This document shows positions 35,325-44,819 of a stretch of DNA of 62,957 bases, in pieces; position 1 is the first letter of the stretch; the number at the start of each line of letters is the position of its first letter. Source of the DNA: Myxococcales bacterium (GTDB lineage Bacteria > Myxococcota > UBA727 > JABDBI01); contig JAHFEF010000005.1 of assembly GCA_023248545.1 (NCBI GenBank), positions 32,498 through 95,454 on the forward strand, read 5' to 3'. The notes beneath the pieces were generated by a model. The model was not told the DNA's origin. It did not search any database and worked only from the letters and a program-made list of their open reading frames with translations. Made by a program: the position numbers and the translations under genes.

Positions 35325-36439
35325 TAAGGCAAAAACTTATCCGGATTCTTCAGCTTTCTCGGTAAATAATCTTCGATCACAAAGTTAAGCCCATGCAAAC
35401 TCAATGCTTGCTGCTCCGCTCTGACACCCATTTTGAGCATTTTTTGCAACGCATCTTGCCACGGCTTGTGCGCCTGAAAAAATGGATCGTTCTTCAGGGC
35501 ATCTAATGCACGCTTCTTATCTTGCTCCCCTAAGGGGTGCGTTGCTTTTTGCAGATCATACAGCTCGATATCTTGTGGCATCAAACCCAGATAACTCGCC
35601 TTGGGAACACAAAAAAACTGGTTAATATGGGCCGCGTTACCTGAACCGACTTTGAGCGTCCGATAAATATTGCCGATTCCATAAGGGTCGCAATCCGTAA
35701 ATGCATACACTGGAATTTTCGCGGACTCTGAAAGTCTACGTACAAACCGCCGACACGCACGCGTCGGTACCCCCCCCATGCTCACAAGAATACAATTCGC
35801 TTTTTTCCAATATTTGTGGCTCTGCAGACGCTGAAACATACCCTGCGTTTCTATGCATAAAATAAACTCAGCTTTGGTCTTAAACTCTAAGTGCTCCACC
35901 CAAGACGGAACAGCATAGGCACCCGAGCCAAATTTCGTGCAATCAATCGAAATCTTATCGCCAGACTCTAAGTCTGTATCAACCACTGTGAGCTCGCCAG
36001 CAACAGAACCGCCATGCTGGTCAGGCACAAAGCGCAGCTCTTCGCGTGTGAGGCCCTCCATGGCAAACAACGCCTCGATATCATCCATCACAGTATCAGA
36101 TTCGGGTTGTTCATTAAAACGAGCATCGCCCCAGTTCTTGGATTGATAATAAGCGTCTCGCTTGGTGGCAAAATCGTCACTAACAACCAGGTCACGGCTC
36201 AAAGCCATCATTTTAAGTGTCTGCGCAAACGTTTTGACCGTATTGACACTGAGGGTTCTCTTTTTGGAACCCGTGCCTAGCTCGAAAAAACCAATTTTGT
36301 TATCATAACTGACGTTGCTCAACGATCGCACAGGCATTTTGAGGCTCGGGGCCTTGTGCTTAGAAATTTCAGCGTAAATCGCTCCTGCTGTCTTTTCGAT
36401 CGCCCCTAAGGCATTTTTATTCGGACTTTTTTTGGCCAT
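35324..36439 (-). CDS. top6A: DNA topoisomerase VI subunit A (Spo11-like)
   Basis: A 371-residue Top6A. The winged-helix/CAP domain carries the catalytic region DDFATKRDAYYQSKNWGD; by comparison with Spo11 (RDIFY) the nucleophile is Y98. The Toprim domain shows FILCIETQGMFQRL with its glutamate and the acidic DCDPYGIGN motif. Topoisomerase VI is a type IIB enzyme that cuts both strands with two-base overhangs and relaxes or decatenates DNA. It is characteristic of Archaea and plants and only sporadic in bacteria. Its start overlaps the top6B stop by 23 bases, so the subunits are made together. Confidence 0.93.
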   Translation of the reverse strand: MAKKSPNKNALGAIEKTAGAIYAEISKHKAPSLKMPVRSLSNVSYDNKIGFFELGTGSKKRTLSVNTVKTFAQTLKMMALSRDLVVSDDFATKRDAYYQSKNWGDARFNEQPESDTVMDDIEALFAMEGLTREELRFVPDQHGGSVAGELTVVDTDLESGDKISIDCTKFGSGAYAVPSWVEHLEFKTKAEFILCIETQGMFQRLQSHKYWKKANCILVSMGGVPTRACRRFVRRLSESAKIPVYAFTDCDPYGIGNIYRTLKVGSGNAAHINQFFCVPKASYLGLMPQDIELYDLQKATHPLGEQDKKRALDALKNDPFFQAHKPWQDALQKMLKMGVRAEQQALSLHGLNFVIEDYLPRKLKNPDKFLP

Positions 36440-38174
36440 AATTTTTTTCCAAGATAACCGTCAAATTTTCTACCGTCTTCGTTTTTTCGGCCGCCGTGAG
36501 TTTTAAAATCTCCTGCAAAGCGTCTCCAATGGGGTTCAGATATTTTTCAATATAGCCCCGTTTTTTGGCTTCGTCCGCTTGGCGTTTTTGGTGTTTAAGA
36601 TAACGCTGCAAACGACGACCTGCTTCGAGCAATGCCAGTCTAAACTCTTTCAAAATTTCTGGGTAATGTGCAATCGCTTCTTTGGATTCCGAAGTATAAG
36701 GCACCCACACCGACGCCATGTGCATCACCAAAACCACCGGACCAGTCGGCAAAGCGCCTTTGGATTGGTCGAGACCATAGGTTTTCCAAGGAGCGGCCAT
36801 AGCGGCCTTGGTCATCGCACACGCCGACGCCTGATATTGCAGCGGCACGCGATTCGCATAGCGATAAACTTGCATGAGGCCATCCGACTTCAGGCCTTTG
36901 CCATAAAATAAACCCACTTCGACTTGAAACGGGTTGCCACGATACACAAACGGCGGTCTCGTGACAGCCGTTACAAAATAGTCTTCTTCGCGTGAGGCCA
37001 CCGAGTTGTCTTCGCCGGCTTCGAGCTCATGCGTTTCGATTTGCGTTTTTGGGGTCTCGAAGAGAAACTCAGATTGACCGCGTTTTTCTTCTATTTCTGT
37101 CGGGGCGATCAAAGCCACCTGTTCTTCGGCGTCCCATTTTTTGGATTCGACAAAGAACCAATAGAGGGCTTTCAGCAGGCTTTCTTCGCCCAAGGGAGAC
37201 AAGCAGTTGGTGGGCGGTGGCAACAGCTTCGTGGCCTGAATCGCGTTGTAAAGCTTTTCGGCATCAGCCCGGCTAAACCCCTGGGTCGACTTTGAAAAAG
37301 CAAGCCCTGCAGTCTTTAAAATCTCTTCGGCGGTATTTTGAGAAACTCGAGAGAATTCGCGCTTTAAGAAAGCCGTAATGGTTTCTTTTTTGACATCTTG
37401 TAAGAGCTGCATCAGCAACCCGATCTCAACACCATGAGGGTGGCGTTTAATTTCTTCGGGTGCTTTAGGCAGCGTGTTGACCAAACGCGGAAACGGGTGT
37501 CGTTCTCCTTTTGGGTCAATGTATAAAATATTTGCGTGGGGGTTTGAAAGCGCCGTTTGGCTCATGTACGAAAGCACGCCGTGGCGACCCTCTTTATAGG
37601 CACCTTCCATGTGAATACTAATCTGCGTGCCTGATTTTTTTTCTGCCCAGGCGGGGTCTTTGTTTTCTTTTTCTTTAATTATCTTGGGAGCATTCTTCTT
37701 GGTATCGATCTGAAGTTCGATTTCATGTGTAATCGCTTTGGGGCCGGTCTTGCTGATCACGTGTGCCGATTTGCCCGTGGTCATTTGGCCATACATCACT
37801 GCAGCAGAGATCCCAATGCCCTGCTGACCACGGCTTTGTCTCAAACGGTGAAATTTGGATCCGTATAAAAGCTTAGCAAAAATATTACCCAGATGGGCTT
37901 TCGAAATACCCGGGCCATTGTCCAAAATGGTCACGCAGAACTGGGTCTCAGACTCGGCTTGAATGGTCACCGTGACTTCTGGCATGATGGCCGCTTCTTC
38001 GCAGGCATCCAGCGAGTTATCGACACCTTCGCGTACAGCCGTGAGCAGAGCTTTTAAGGGACTATCGAAACCCAATAAGTGCCTATTTTTGCTAAAAAAT
38101 TCGGAGATGGATATCTCGCGTATGTTCTTTGAGTCTTTCACGGATGCGAGCTTAGCATAAGACTCGACAGGCAT
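36417..38174 (-). CDS. top6B: DNA topoisomerase VI subunit B (GHKL ATPase)
   Basis: A 585-residue Top6B. The GHKL ATPase domain is intact: VREGVDNSLDACEEA (N-box), TILDNGPGISKAHLG (G1) and SRGQQGIGISAAVMYGQM (G2). The H2TH insertion and transducer domain follow, ending near residue 540, and a basic Lys/Glu-rich tail (HQKRQADEAKKRGYIEKYL) completes it. ATP binding closes the dimer and drives strand passage with subunit A. It is the first gene of a two-gene operon and diverges from a small membrane-protein gene 24 bases away. Confidence 0.94.
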   Translation of the reverse strand: MPVESYAKLASVKDSKNIREISISEFFSKNRHLLGFDSPLKALLTAVREGVDNSLDACEEAAIMPEVTVTIQAESETQFCVTILDNGPGISKAHLGNIFAKLLYGSKFHRLRQSRGQQGIGISAAVMYGQMTTGKSAHVISKTGPKAITHEIELQIDTKKNAPKIIKEKENKDPAWAEKKSGTQISIHMEGAYKEGRHGVLSYMSQTALSNPHANILYIDPKGERHPFPRLVNTLPKAPEEIKRHPHGVEIGLLMQLLQDVKKETITAFLKREFSRVSQNTAEEILKTAGLAFSKSTQGFSRADAEKLYNAIQATKLLPPPTNCLSPLGEESLLKALYWFFVESKKWDAEEQVALIAPTEIEEKRGQSEFLFETPKTQIETHELEAGEDNSVASREEDYFVTAVTRPPFVYRGNPFQVEVGLFYGKGLKSDGLMQVYRYANRVPLQYQASACAMTKAAMAAPWKTYGLDQSKGALPTGPVVLVMHMASVWVPYTSESKEAIAHYPEILKEFRLALLEAGRRLQRYLKHQKRQADEAKKRGYIEKYLNPIGDALQEILKLTAAEKTKTVENLTVILEKNYGQKKSE

Positions 38175-38198
38175 GAATAGAATCGCTAATCCAAGATC

Positions 38199-38591
38199 AT
38201 GAAACGCGTTTTGGTCTTATCTTGCTGCCTCTTGGTTTTGACACCTGCACATGCCAATAACTACGATGCCGCAGGCCCCTGTTTGGTTGTTCTAGGCGTC
38301 GTAGGATCTTTTGTCACTACGTTGGCGGTTGGCCTGGGCTGTAGCATGGACGCTTGTCCCCAAGGAAATAATGCGGTTCCTATCCTCGAGTTCTTCAATA
38401 ACACGTCGCTGACAGACGCTCAACGATGCCAGCAACAAAAACGCCGGTGCTATGGGTTATTCTTCGGGTTTGGGGGTGCCTCGGTGCTGACCGGCGCATT
38501 GGGTGCTCTTTGGTGGTGGCAGGCGCATCATCGACCCTCGGAATCACACTCGTCCACTTACAACTACCGCAACTACGGTGCAATTCAATAA
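38199..38591 (+). CDS. Small Cys-rich exported membrane protein, unknown
   Basis: A 130-residue protein with a signal peptide (MKRVLVLSCCLLVLTPAHA), a hydrophobic segment (about residues 27-48, CLVVLGVVGSFVTTLAVGLGC), a cysteine-containing loop (SMDACPQGN, QRCQQQKRRC) and a second transmembrane segment (about 87-109), then a Ser/His/Tyr-rich tail. I do not recognise a family. The layout is echoed by the protein at 58041-58586. Its stop is immediately followed by the resB start with no spacer, so it may belong with the cytochrome c maturation genes. Confidence 0.6.
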   Translation: MKRVLVLSCCLLVLTPAHANNYDAAGPCLVVLGVVGSFVTTLAVGLGCSMDACPQGNNAVPILEFFNNTSLTDAQRCQQQKRRCYGLFFGFGGASVLTGALGALWWWQAHHRPSESHSSTYNYRNYGAIQ

Positions 38592-39884
38592 ATGCGTCGC
38601 CTCTACGCCAAGACCTTCAGCCTGTTTGCTTCCTTGAAGCTGACACTGGTGATTATGGTTGGCCTCGGCTTGGCGCTGTTTACCGGCATGTTCTGGGATC
38701 AGACTTCAAGCCTCGATAAACATTTAGAAGGTGTTCAAAGTCCCCTCGCCCGCAAGCTGTTTTTATTTTTAGAACTCAACGATGTGTTTCACTCGTGGTG
38801 GTTTGGAATTTTAGTGCTCTTACTGGCACTCAATCTAATCGCTTGTTCCATAGCAAGACTGCCCAAAATTTGGATCGATGCCCGAAATCCTGTTAAAAAA
38901 CCAGATGACAAAAAGCTGCCATTCCAAACAAATCTCATCGTCTCGCAAATCAAAACCCCTATTTTTGGCCCCAACGAAGAAACCTGGATCGAAAATAATC
39001 AGCGCTATGTCTTTTTTGAAAAACACAAATATGCCCGATGTGGCGTTTATGTGATTCATACGGCGCTGTTATTTATCATGTTTGGGTCGATTATTGCGAC
39101 TCAAGCAGGTGTCGACGGCATGATGCTGATCCCTGAAGGTGGCATTGAGCATTTGGTTTCAGCCAAAGGCCCCGGCGGGGTGTTATATTCGCATGATTTA
39201 GGCTTTGCGGTGTCGTGCACAGACTTCAGGCTTAAAACTTACACCGATGGCTCTCCCATGGCCTACGAGTCTGACCTGGCGATTTTTGACAAAAAAGATT
39301 TGAGCACACCGATTGTAACCAAGACCATCAAAGTCAACGACCCGCTCGAATATCAGGGCTACACTTTCTACCAAGCTTCGTATCAGGCTCTAGAAGGCGA
39401 AAAGCGTTTAAATCTCAAGATTGGCCCCCACGGAGGGCCCCTCAAAAGCTACCAAGTCAAACCCGGCGAAAAAATTGGCGATATTATCCCCACGGAAATC
39501 TATGAAGACTATGCCGGCCTAGGCAGCGCTGTTCAGATTCAACAGGGCGATACGCAATTTGTCGTTTTTCGAAAATACCCGGAGTTTGACTCACAGGTTC
39601 GACGAGGGAGTCTGGATATTATTTATCAGGGCTTTGACGAACCGTATGCAACCGGTATTAGTGTGGGGAAAGTGCCTTGCGTGTCTTTTGTGTTTGCCGG
39701 TTTTGTCATCATGTTTGTTGGCTTGTATATGGCGTTTTGCATGAATCAGCGGCGTTACTATGCCAAAATTACGCCCCTAGAAAACGGCAAGTTCGAGTTG
39801 ATTTTGGGTGGGATTTCCAATCGCTACCCGCAGGCATTCGAACAGGAGTTCAAAAAAATTGTTAGTCAGCACCAATCTATATAA
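38592..39884 (+). CDS. resB: Cytochrome c maturation protein ResB (Ccs1)
   Basis: ResB is part of the system II haem-transport and attachment complex that matures c-type cytochromes. The 430-residue protein has the ResB pattern: N-terminal SLKLTLVIMVGLGLALFTGMF, a second helix (SWWFGILVLLLALNLIACSI), a third near residue 160 (CGVYVIHTALLFIMFGSIIA), a large periplasmic domain with VNDPLEYQGYTFYQASYQ, and a last helix near 365-385. It overlaps ccsA by 26 bases. The pairing implies this cell uses system II rather than the Ccm system I. Confidence 0.93.
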   Translation: MRRLYAKTFSLFASLKLTLVIMVGLGLALFTGMFWDQTSSLDKHLEGVQSPLARKLFLFLELNDVFHSWWFGILVLLLALNLIACSIARLPKIWIDARNPVKKPDDKKLPFQTNLIVSQIKTPIFGPNEETWIENNQRYVFFEKHKYARCGVYVIHTALLFIMFGSIIATQAGVDGMMLIPEGGIEHLVSAKGPGGVLYSHDLGFAVSCTDFRLKTYTDGSPMAYESDLAIFDKKDLSTPIVTKTIKVNDPLEYQGYTFYQASYQALEGEKRLNLKIGPHGGPLKSYQVKPGEKIGDIIPTEIYEDYAGLGSAVQIQQGDTQFVVFRKYPEFDSQVRRGSLDIIYQGFDEPYATGISVGKVPCVSFVFAGFVIMFVGLYMAFCMNQRRYYAKITPLENGKFELILGGISNRYPQAFEQEFKKIVSQHQSI

Positions 39885-40923
39885 CATTTGCGCCGGCACT
39901 TATGTTCTGGCACTGTTTTTGTATATCTTAAACTTGGGTTTGAAGAAAGCGCGTTTGCGCCAAGTCGCGACGACCTTGGTCGCTCTGGGTTTTCTCACGC
40001 AAACCCTTGGGATGGCCTTTCGATGGATCGAAGCCGGCCATGTTGAATTAGAAGCGTACACACAAAGCACCGGCGAGCAATTATCTGGCATCGCATACTG
40101 GCAAGTACTCACCCAACACCCACCCTGGTCAAATTTGTACGAGATTATGGTCTACATGGGTTGGGGCTTGGTACTCGTATTTTTAGTCTGTGAGGTCAAA
40201 TGGCGTGCACGATTTGTGGGGATATTTGCGCTCTTGTTGGCACTCGCAGCCTTGGGCGTAGCTTCTCTGACGAGCGGCCAGATTAAACCGTTGGTACCGG
40301 CGCTCAAAAGCTGGTGGATCATGATTCACGTGATCAGTGCATCGATTGCCTATTCGGCGGGCACCATCGGAGCCATCGCCAGCTTTTTGTACTTGCTCAA
40401 AGCCGAAGACAGGGTGTCTACCAAGCAAGTTGCCATTGGCGTAACGGGTGTCAGCGTCGTGATTTATTTAATTATTTTCCAGAGTTATCAATCACAGGGC
40501 CAAATAAACATCTGGAATGCTGCCTTGTTTGGAATTATTTTGTCGGCGCAAATTTTTGTCGGTCTTTTTTTCCTGTTCCCACGGCAGCTTCGAGCCTTGC
40601 TCCCGAAGGCTGACCAACTGGATCATATTGCCTATTCGAATATCTTGGTAGCTTTTGCGTTGGTAGCAGTAGTCCTCGTAACAGGCGCCTTATGGGCGCA
40701 CTATGCGTGGGGGCGTTACTGGGGTTGGGACCCCAAAGAAACCGGTGCGTTGGTGATTTGGATCACGTATGCGCTGTACTTGCATACGCGCATCACCTAC
40801 GGTTGGGTGGGACCCAAATCGGCCGTGATTGCCGTATTTGGTTTCTTCGTGATTATTGCTGGATTTTTGGGGGTTAATTTGGGCTGGTTTGCCGACGGGT
40901 TACATAGCTATGGCCGATCTTAG
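39859..40923 (+). CDS. ccsA: Cytochrome c assembly protein CcsA (ResC)
   Basis: CcsA/ResC brings haem to the outer face with ResB and joins it to apocytochromes. The frame starts at a TTG (39859) with AGGAG ten bases upstream, within the end of resB. It has about eight transmembrane helices and the tryptophan-rich WWD motif WAHYAWGRYWGWDPKE, plus the conserved histidines in MIHVISASIAYSAG and the terminal helix [16 protein letters not shown]. Total 354 residues. Confidence 0.93.
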   Translation: MLVSTNLYNICAGTYVLALFLYILNLGLKKARLRQVATTLVALGFLTQTLGMAFRWIEAGHVELEAYTQSTGEQLSGIAYWQVLTQHPPWSNLYEIMVYMGWGLVLVFLVCEVKWRARFVGIFALLLALAALGVASLTSGQIKPLVPALKSWWIMIHVISASIAYSAGTIGAIASFLYLLKAEDRVSTKQVAIGVTGVSVVIYLIIFQSYQSQGQINIWNAALFGIILSAQIFVGLFFLFPRQLRALLPKADQLDHIAYSNILVAFALVAVVLVTGALWAHYAWGRYWGWDPKETGALVIWITYALYLHTRITYGWVGPKSAVIAVFGFFVIIAGFLGVNLGWFADGLHSYGRS

Positions 40924-41506
40924 ATTTGAAAAAGCACGTTATATTTTGTCGGCCCCAACAGTCGATATTTTGCCGGTAAGCAACTTGCCCGAAATAGCTT
41001 TTGTAGGCCGTTCCAATGTCGGCAAGTCGTCTCTTTTAAACTATCTAAGCGGCCAAAAAGCGTTGGCGCGGGTTTCGAAAACGCCTGGTCGTACCCAGGC
41101 CTTAAATCTATTCGAAGCTGAGTTAGAAAAAAAGCCACTATGGATTCTAGATTTGCCTGGCCTCGGCTATGCAAAGCTCTCGCTGGGCGAACGGAAGAGG
41201 CTCTCTGAGCTGCTCTCTGACTATCTTGAACAGCGTAAACAATTAACTTGCTTGGTGCACTTATTAGACTGCCGCCGCGATCCAAACCCTGAAGACATCG
41301 AGCTAAGCCGGCAATTTCGGGCGCATGTCCCGAACTATTTGGCCGTCATGACCAAAATTGACCAACTCGCCGTTTCCAAGCGCAAAGACACCCAAAAGCG
41401 CTTTGCAAAAATACTTGAAATTGCGCCGGAGCACTGCCTCATGGCCTCGGCCAGCGACAATCTGGGCAGAGAAGCCCTGCTGCTAACGCTCAAGGCATTT
41501 CTGTAA
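40910..41506 (+). CDS. engB: Ribosome-biogenesis GTPase EngB (YihA/YsxC)
   Basis: EngB is an essential small GTPase in 50S subunit assembly. From the ATG at 40910 the 198-residue protein has G1 [14 protein letters not shown], the switch region [10 protein letters not shown]3 [13 protein letters not shown]4 TKID and G5 ASAS. An in-frame ATG at 40856 would add residues overlapping ccsA and was rejected. It overlaps ccsA by 14 bases and the converging cyclophilin by 17. Confidence 0.95.
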   Translation: MADLRFEKARYILSAPTVDILPVSNLPEIAFVGRSNVGKSSLLNYLSGQKALARVSKTPGRTQALNLFEAELEKKPLWILDLPGLGYAKLSLGERKRLSELLSDYLEQRKQLTCLVHLLDCRRDPNPEDIELSRQFRAHVPNYLAVMTKIDQLAVSKRKDTQKRFAKILEIAPEHCLMASASDNLGREALLLTLKAFL

Positions 41507-41966
41507 TTAGAATCTCCTGAATCACGATGTCTTCCAGTGGCCGGTCTTGGCGATCACGCTTGACGCGTGCAATTTTTGGAACCAGCTCAAAATTCTCGAT
41601 GACTTTGCCAAAAACAGCATGTCGGTTATCTAGAAACGGCGTCGGGATTTCCGTGATAAAAAACTGCGAGCCATTGGTATTGGGGCCAGCATTGGCCATA
41701 GACAAAATGCCCGGCACATTGTGCTTCAGCTCTGGGTGAAACTCGTCGGCAAATTTATACCCGGGACCCCCGCGACCCGTGCCCTCAGGGTCTCCACCTT
41801 GGATCATAAAATCAGGGATCACGCGGTGAAAAATAGTCCCGTTATAAAATCCTTTTTGGGCAAGTTTGACGAAGTTTTCAACGGTTTTTGGAGCCTTATC
41901 TGCATAAAGCTCTACGACCATATCACCTAGGCTGGTTTTGAAAGTTGCTGTAGGATGCTTTTTCAT
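41490..41966 (-). CDS. Cyclophilin-type peptidyl-prolyl isomerase
   Basis: A 158-residue cytoplasmic cyclophilin with no signal peptide. The active site is visible: [19 protein letters not shown] (Arg, Phe, Gln), [17 protein letters not shown] and [12 protein letters not shown]. It catalyses proline isomerisation in folding proteins, like PpiB. Its ATG shares a palindromic CATG with the hutI start on the other strand, so each promoter must lie in the opposite gene. The 3' end overlaps engB. Confidence 0.94.
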   Translation of the reverse strand: MKKHPTATFKTSLGDMVVELYADKAPKTVENFVKLAQKGFYNGTIFHRVIPDFMIQGGDPEGTGRGGPGYKFADEFHPELKHNVPGILSMANAGPNTNGSQFFITEIPTPFLDNRHAVFGKVIENFELVPKIARVKRDRQDRPLEDIVIQEILITEMP

Positions 41967-43140
41967 GTGGCTCTATCATATCGGCACTTTGTTTACTGGC
42001 AAGCGGTTTTTACACAACACAGCAATCAGGATTGAGAACGACCGGGTGGCCGAAATCGCAGAAAAAGAAACCGGCGACTTCGATTGCCAAGGCAAAGTCG
42101 TCTTGCCCGGATTTGTCGACTGCCATACGCATTTAATATTCGCAGGATCTCGCGCCAACGAGTTCGAAATGCGCTCACGGGGCGCCAGCTATGCTGAAAT
42201 CATGCGCGCCGGCGGCGGCATTCGTAGCACGATGCTCGCCACCCGAGCAGCCTCGAAACAAGAGTTGATAGACTTGGCATTGCCTAGATTACAGCACATG
42301 TTATCGCTGGGCGTGACCAGCGTCGAAGTCAAAACCGGCTATGGGCTGTCACTCGAAAGCGAGCTCAAAATGCTCGAAGTGATCGCTCAGCTCAGCAAGC
42401 TCCAGCCGATCGAACTCAGCGCGACTTTTTTGGGCGCCCACGCGTTTCCCCCAGAATTTGACTCAGATCGCGATGCTTATGTGGAACATATTTTGCGTGA
42501 GATGCTACCGGCCGTCAAAAAACAGGGCATCGCCCAAGCTTGTGATGTTTTTGTCGAAAACGGCGCATTCTCGGTTCAACAGGCTAGGAAAATCTTAGAG
42601 AAAGCACTTGAGTTGGAACTCCGGATACGCGTACATGCCGAACAGCTCAGCCACTCAGGCGGCACACTCTTGGCCGCCGAGCTCAAAGCTCTAAGCGCTT
42701 CACACCTAGAATATGCGACTCCAGACGACGCCAAGGCGCTCGCCCAAGCAGGTGTCATCGCTGAGTTATTGCCCACAGCGCAAGAATTTTTGGGCATGAC
42801 GCAATTAGCTTCGGGCCGAATGCTCACAGACGCCGGCGTACGAGTAGCCGTAGCAACCGATTTTAACCCAGGCTCGGCCATGTGTGACAATTTGCAACTC
42901 GCAGCCAGACTGGCCATTACACGCGGTGGCCTATCTTGTGAAGAAGCGCTGTTGGGCATCACGCGCTATGGCGCGCTGGCTCTGGGCCGAGACGATCTGG
43001 GGTCTCTTGAAATCGGCGCCCAGGCAGATTTATGCGTGCTGTCGACGCGTAACTGGGTAGACCTATTTTATGATTGGTCGAGCAATCCCATAGAGGCCGT
43101 TTTCAAAAAGGGTTTGGAATCGGCCCGAGCATCTTTTTAA
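41965..43140 (+). CDS. hutI: Imidazolonepropionase
   Basis: HutI hydrolyses imidazolone propionate to N-formimino-glutamate in histidine breakdown. From the ATG at 41965 (391 residues) the protein shows the amidohydrolase metal motif [36 protein letters not shown], the second-shell [10 protein letters not shown], and [13 protein letters not shown]. No hutH, hutU or hutG lies nearby, so the rest of the pathway would be elsewhere. Start codon overlaps that of the divergent cyclophilin gene. The 3' end overlaps the converging patatin gene by 38 bases. Confidence 0.92.
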   Translation: MWLYHIGTLFTGKRFLHNTAIRIENDRVAEIAEKETGDFDCQGKVVLPGFVDCHTHLIFAGSRANEFEMRSRGASYAEIMRAGGGIRSTMLATRAASKQELIDLALPRLQHMLSLGVTSVEVKTGYGLSLESELKMLEVIAQLSKLQPIELSATFLGAHAFPPEFDSDRDAYVEHILREMLPAVKKQGIAQACDVFVENGAFSVQQARKILEKALELELRIRVHAEQLSHSGGTLLAAELKALSASHLEYATPDDAKALAQAGVIAELLPTAQEFLGMTQLASGRMLTDAGVRVAVATDFNPGSAMCDNLQLAARLAITRGGLSCEEALLGITRYGALALGRDDLGSLEIGAQADLCVLSTRNWVDLFYDWSSNPIEAVFKKGLESARASF

Positions 43141-44464
43141 TAAACGGAATGTGAACCAAAGTCTCTTGCCGACCATGATCAATGGCTCGGGCCAATTCTT
43201 TCGGTGAAGGGGCAATGTTAATCGGCGATAACACCCGTTGATACGCAATGGCCAAGTGTGCTGCTTCGTAGCCTTCTTTGCTGTTCTCCGCTGCGATGCG
43301 CATGAGTGGCAAAAACATCCAATGGCGTTTCCAATTCGGCGCGAAGCCATCTAGGGCCAACACAAACGGGTCGGTTAAACAGCGTTTGGCTTCAGCAGCT
43401 GGCAAATTATCAGCAAAGCCGCCGTCAATAAACCGACTGACCCCGTGCTGGTGCATGACTTCCCGAATCAGCGGCACCATATGCGGATCATTGCGCAACA
43501 CGTCGTAGTGAAACAAACCGGGTACGGCGGCTGAAAAACCAACCGCATCCAACACGTCAAATTCTCGTGTTAACTCGTCGCCACCCAAATAAATTGGCTT
43601 AAGCGGCTTCTTTGCTATCTGCAACAGCGTCTGAATAATACTCTGTTCACGTCTTTTTAAGTCGGCAGCGTGAACCTCACCAGACTCTAACCAATGCGTG
43701 TCTGGCAATTTTTCGACGTCGGCATCTGCAATGCCCGCGACCGTTACCCGAAAAGGTATTGCCAGATCGGACAAATACATCGTTCGGCCTTCTTTTTGAA
43801 ACTCAGGTCCAAAAACATCATGCAAATCTAATCTAAACGTCGCCGGCAAACCAAATCGGCTACCTTGGTCTAAACTCTGCGTCAATCGACTCCAGACCAT
43901 GGGAGTCGCCACGCGTTTTAGGTCTTCCAAATCAAAATGCTTCGTCTTCGCTCGATACAGGCCCAAAATGGCCCCCATTGAACTGCCCGCAATGGCGTCT
44001 GGAATAATACCCGCTTCTTCCAGCGCCGCAAATGCACCCGTAAAAATAAATGACGTTCCGCCGCCACCTCCCAGCGCCAATGCCAATGGGCGGGTTTGCA
44101 CGGCAGCATCGAGTGCTTTCTGAGACAATCGGCCTTTATATAGCGACAACAGCTCTTCACGCTCCGACGTCACCAAAGCACGTACCAGACCCATATCTTT
44201 AGAAGCTTTTAACAACTGATAGAGTTTGCCCCGATACATGTCCGTGGCATGACCGATGTCGACAGGCTTTTGGTCCGAAATCTTCGAGACTCGAGCTAAA
44301 GACAAAGCCCAGCGCAAGACAGATTCGTCATCCGCCGATAGTTTTAAAGACCCATCCGTCAAACTTCGTACCATTTGGCATTCCATTTGCGATAGCTCTT
44401 TGATAAAGGCTCTACTGTCTTCAGTCACTTTTCGAGTGTACCCAATCCAAAGGCCGTATGACAA
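43103..44464 (-). CDS. Patatin-like phospholipase
   Basis: A 453-residue patatin-family serine lipase. The oxyanion GGGGGTSFIFTGAF is at about 132-145, the nucleophile elbow GSSMG gives Ser162, and the catalytic Asp is D347 in FIDGGFADNLP. The first 125 residues form a helical domain without a named family. No signal peptide is visible, so it is cytoplasmic unless secreted by a specialised system; patatins are sometimes secreted effectors (ExoU class), but nothing here shows that. The TTG start at 44464 is supported by GGAAGG six bases before it, although it overlaps the divergent FHA gene start. Confidence 0.85.
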   Translation of the reverse strand: MSYGLWIGYTRKVTEDSRAFIKELSQMECQMVRSLTDGSLKLSADDESVLRWALSLARVSKISDQKPVDIGHATDMYRGKLYQLLKASKDMGLVRALVTSEREELLSLYKGRLSQKALDAAVQTRPLALALGGGGGTSFIFTGAFAALEEAGIIPDAIAGSSMGAILGLYRAKTKHFDLEDLKRVATPMVWSRLTQSLDQGSRFGLPATFRLDLHDVFGPEFQKEGRTMYLSDLAIPFRVTVAGIADADVEKLPDTHWLESGEVHAADLKRREQSIIQTLLQIAKKPLKPIYLGGDELTREFDVLDAVGFSAAVPGLFHYDVLRNDPHMVPLIREVMHQHGVSRFIDGGFADNLPAAEAKRCLTDPFVLALDGFAPNWKRHWMFLPLMRIAAENSKEGYEAAHLAIAYQRVLSPINIAPSPKELARAIDHGRQETLVHIPFIKKMLGPIPNPF

Positions 44465-44817
44465 CCCTTGCCTTCCTAGATTTAACCGTCACCCAAGGTC
44501 CCAACGTAGGGATGCGCTACAGCGTCCCTCAAAACATGTTTCGGATCTTAAGCCGCTACGAAGTGGGCTTTATCGCGGATGAACGGGTTTTAAACCCAGA
44601 GCAGCAAGAGCTGGTCTTGAAATACGTCCCCAAAAAGTTTCAGGAAAATAAAGGCCCTGATATCTTGTTGGATGACCCGGTCTTGAGCACAGCACATGCC
44701 CTCGTTTTGTTTACAGAAGAAAAATCCATCTGGGTTGACTTCATGAACGAAAAAATCCAAACCCTCCAAATAGGTGATTCAATTTCAATTGGGAATACAA
44801 CACTGAAAGTATCGTAG
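44458..44817 (+). CDS. Small FHA-domain-like protein
   Basis: A 119-residue protein. The C-terminal half (GPDILLDDPVLSTAHALV, then TEEKSIWVDFMNEKIQTL and LQIGDSISIGNTTLKV) follows the FHA fold with the S-x-x-H motif (LSTAHA). FHA domains bind phosphothreonine peptides. The glycine-arginine turn normally present in strand 3-4 (GR) is not obvious, so phosphopeptide binding may be weakened. It is followed by the exonuclease gene two bases later. Confidence 0.6.
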   Translation: MTTLAFLDLTVTQGPNVGMRYSVPQNMFRILSRYEVGFIADERVLNPEQQELVLKYVPKKFQENKGPDILLDDPVLSTAHALVLFTEEKSIWVDFMNEKIQTLQIGDSISIGNTTLKVS

Positions 44818-44819
44818 AG

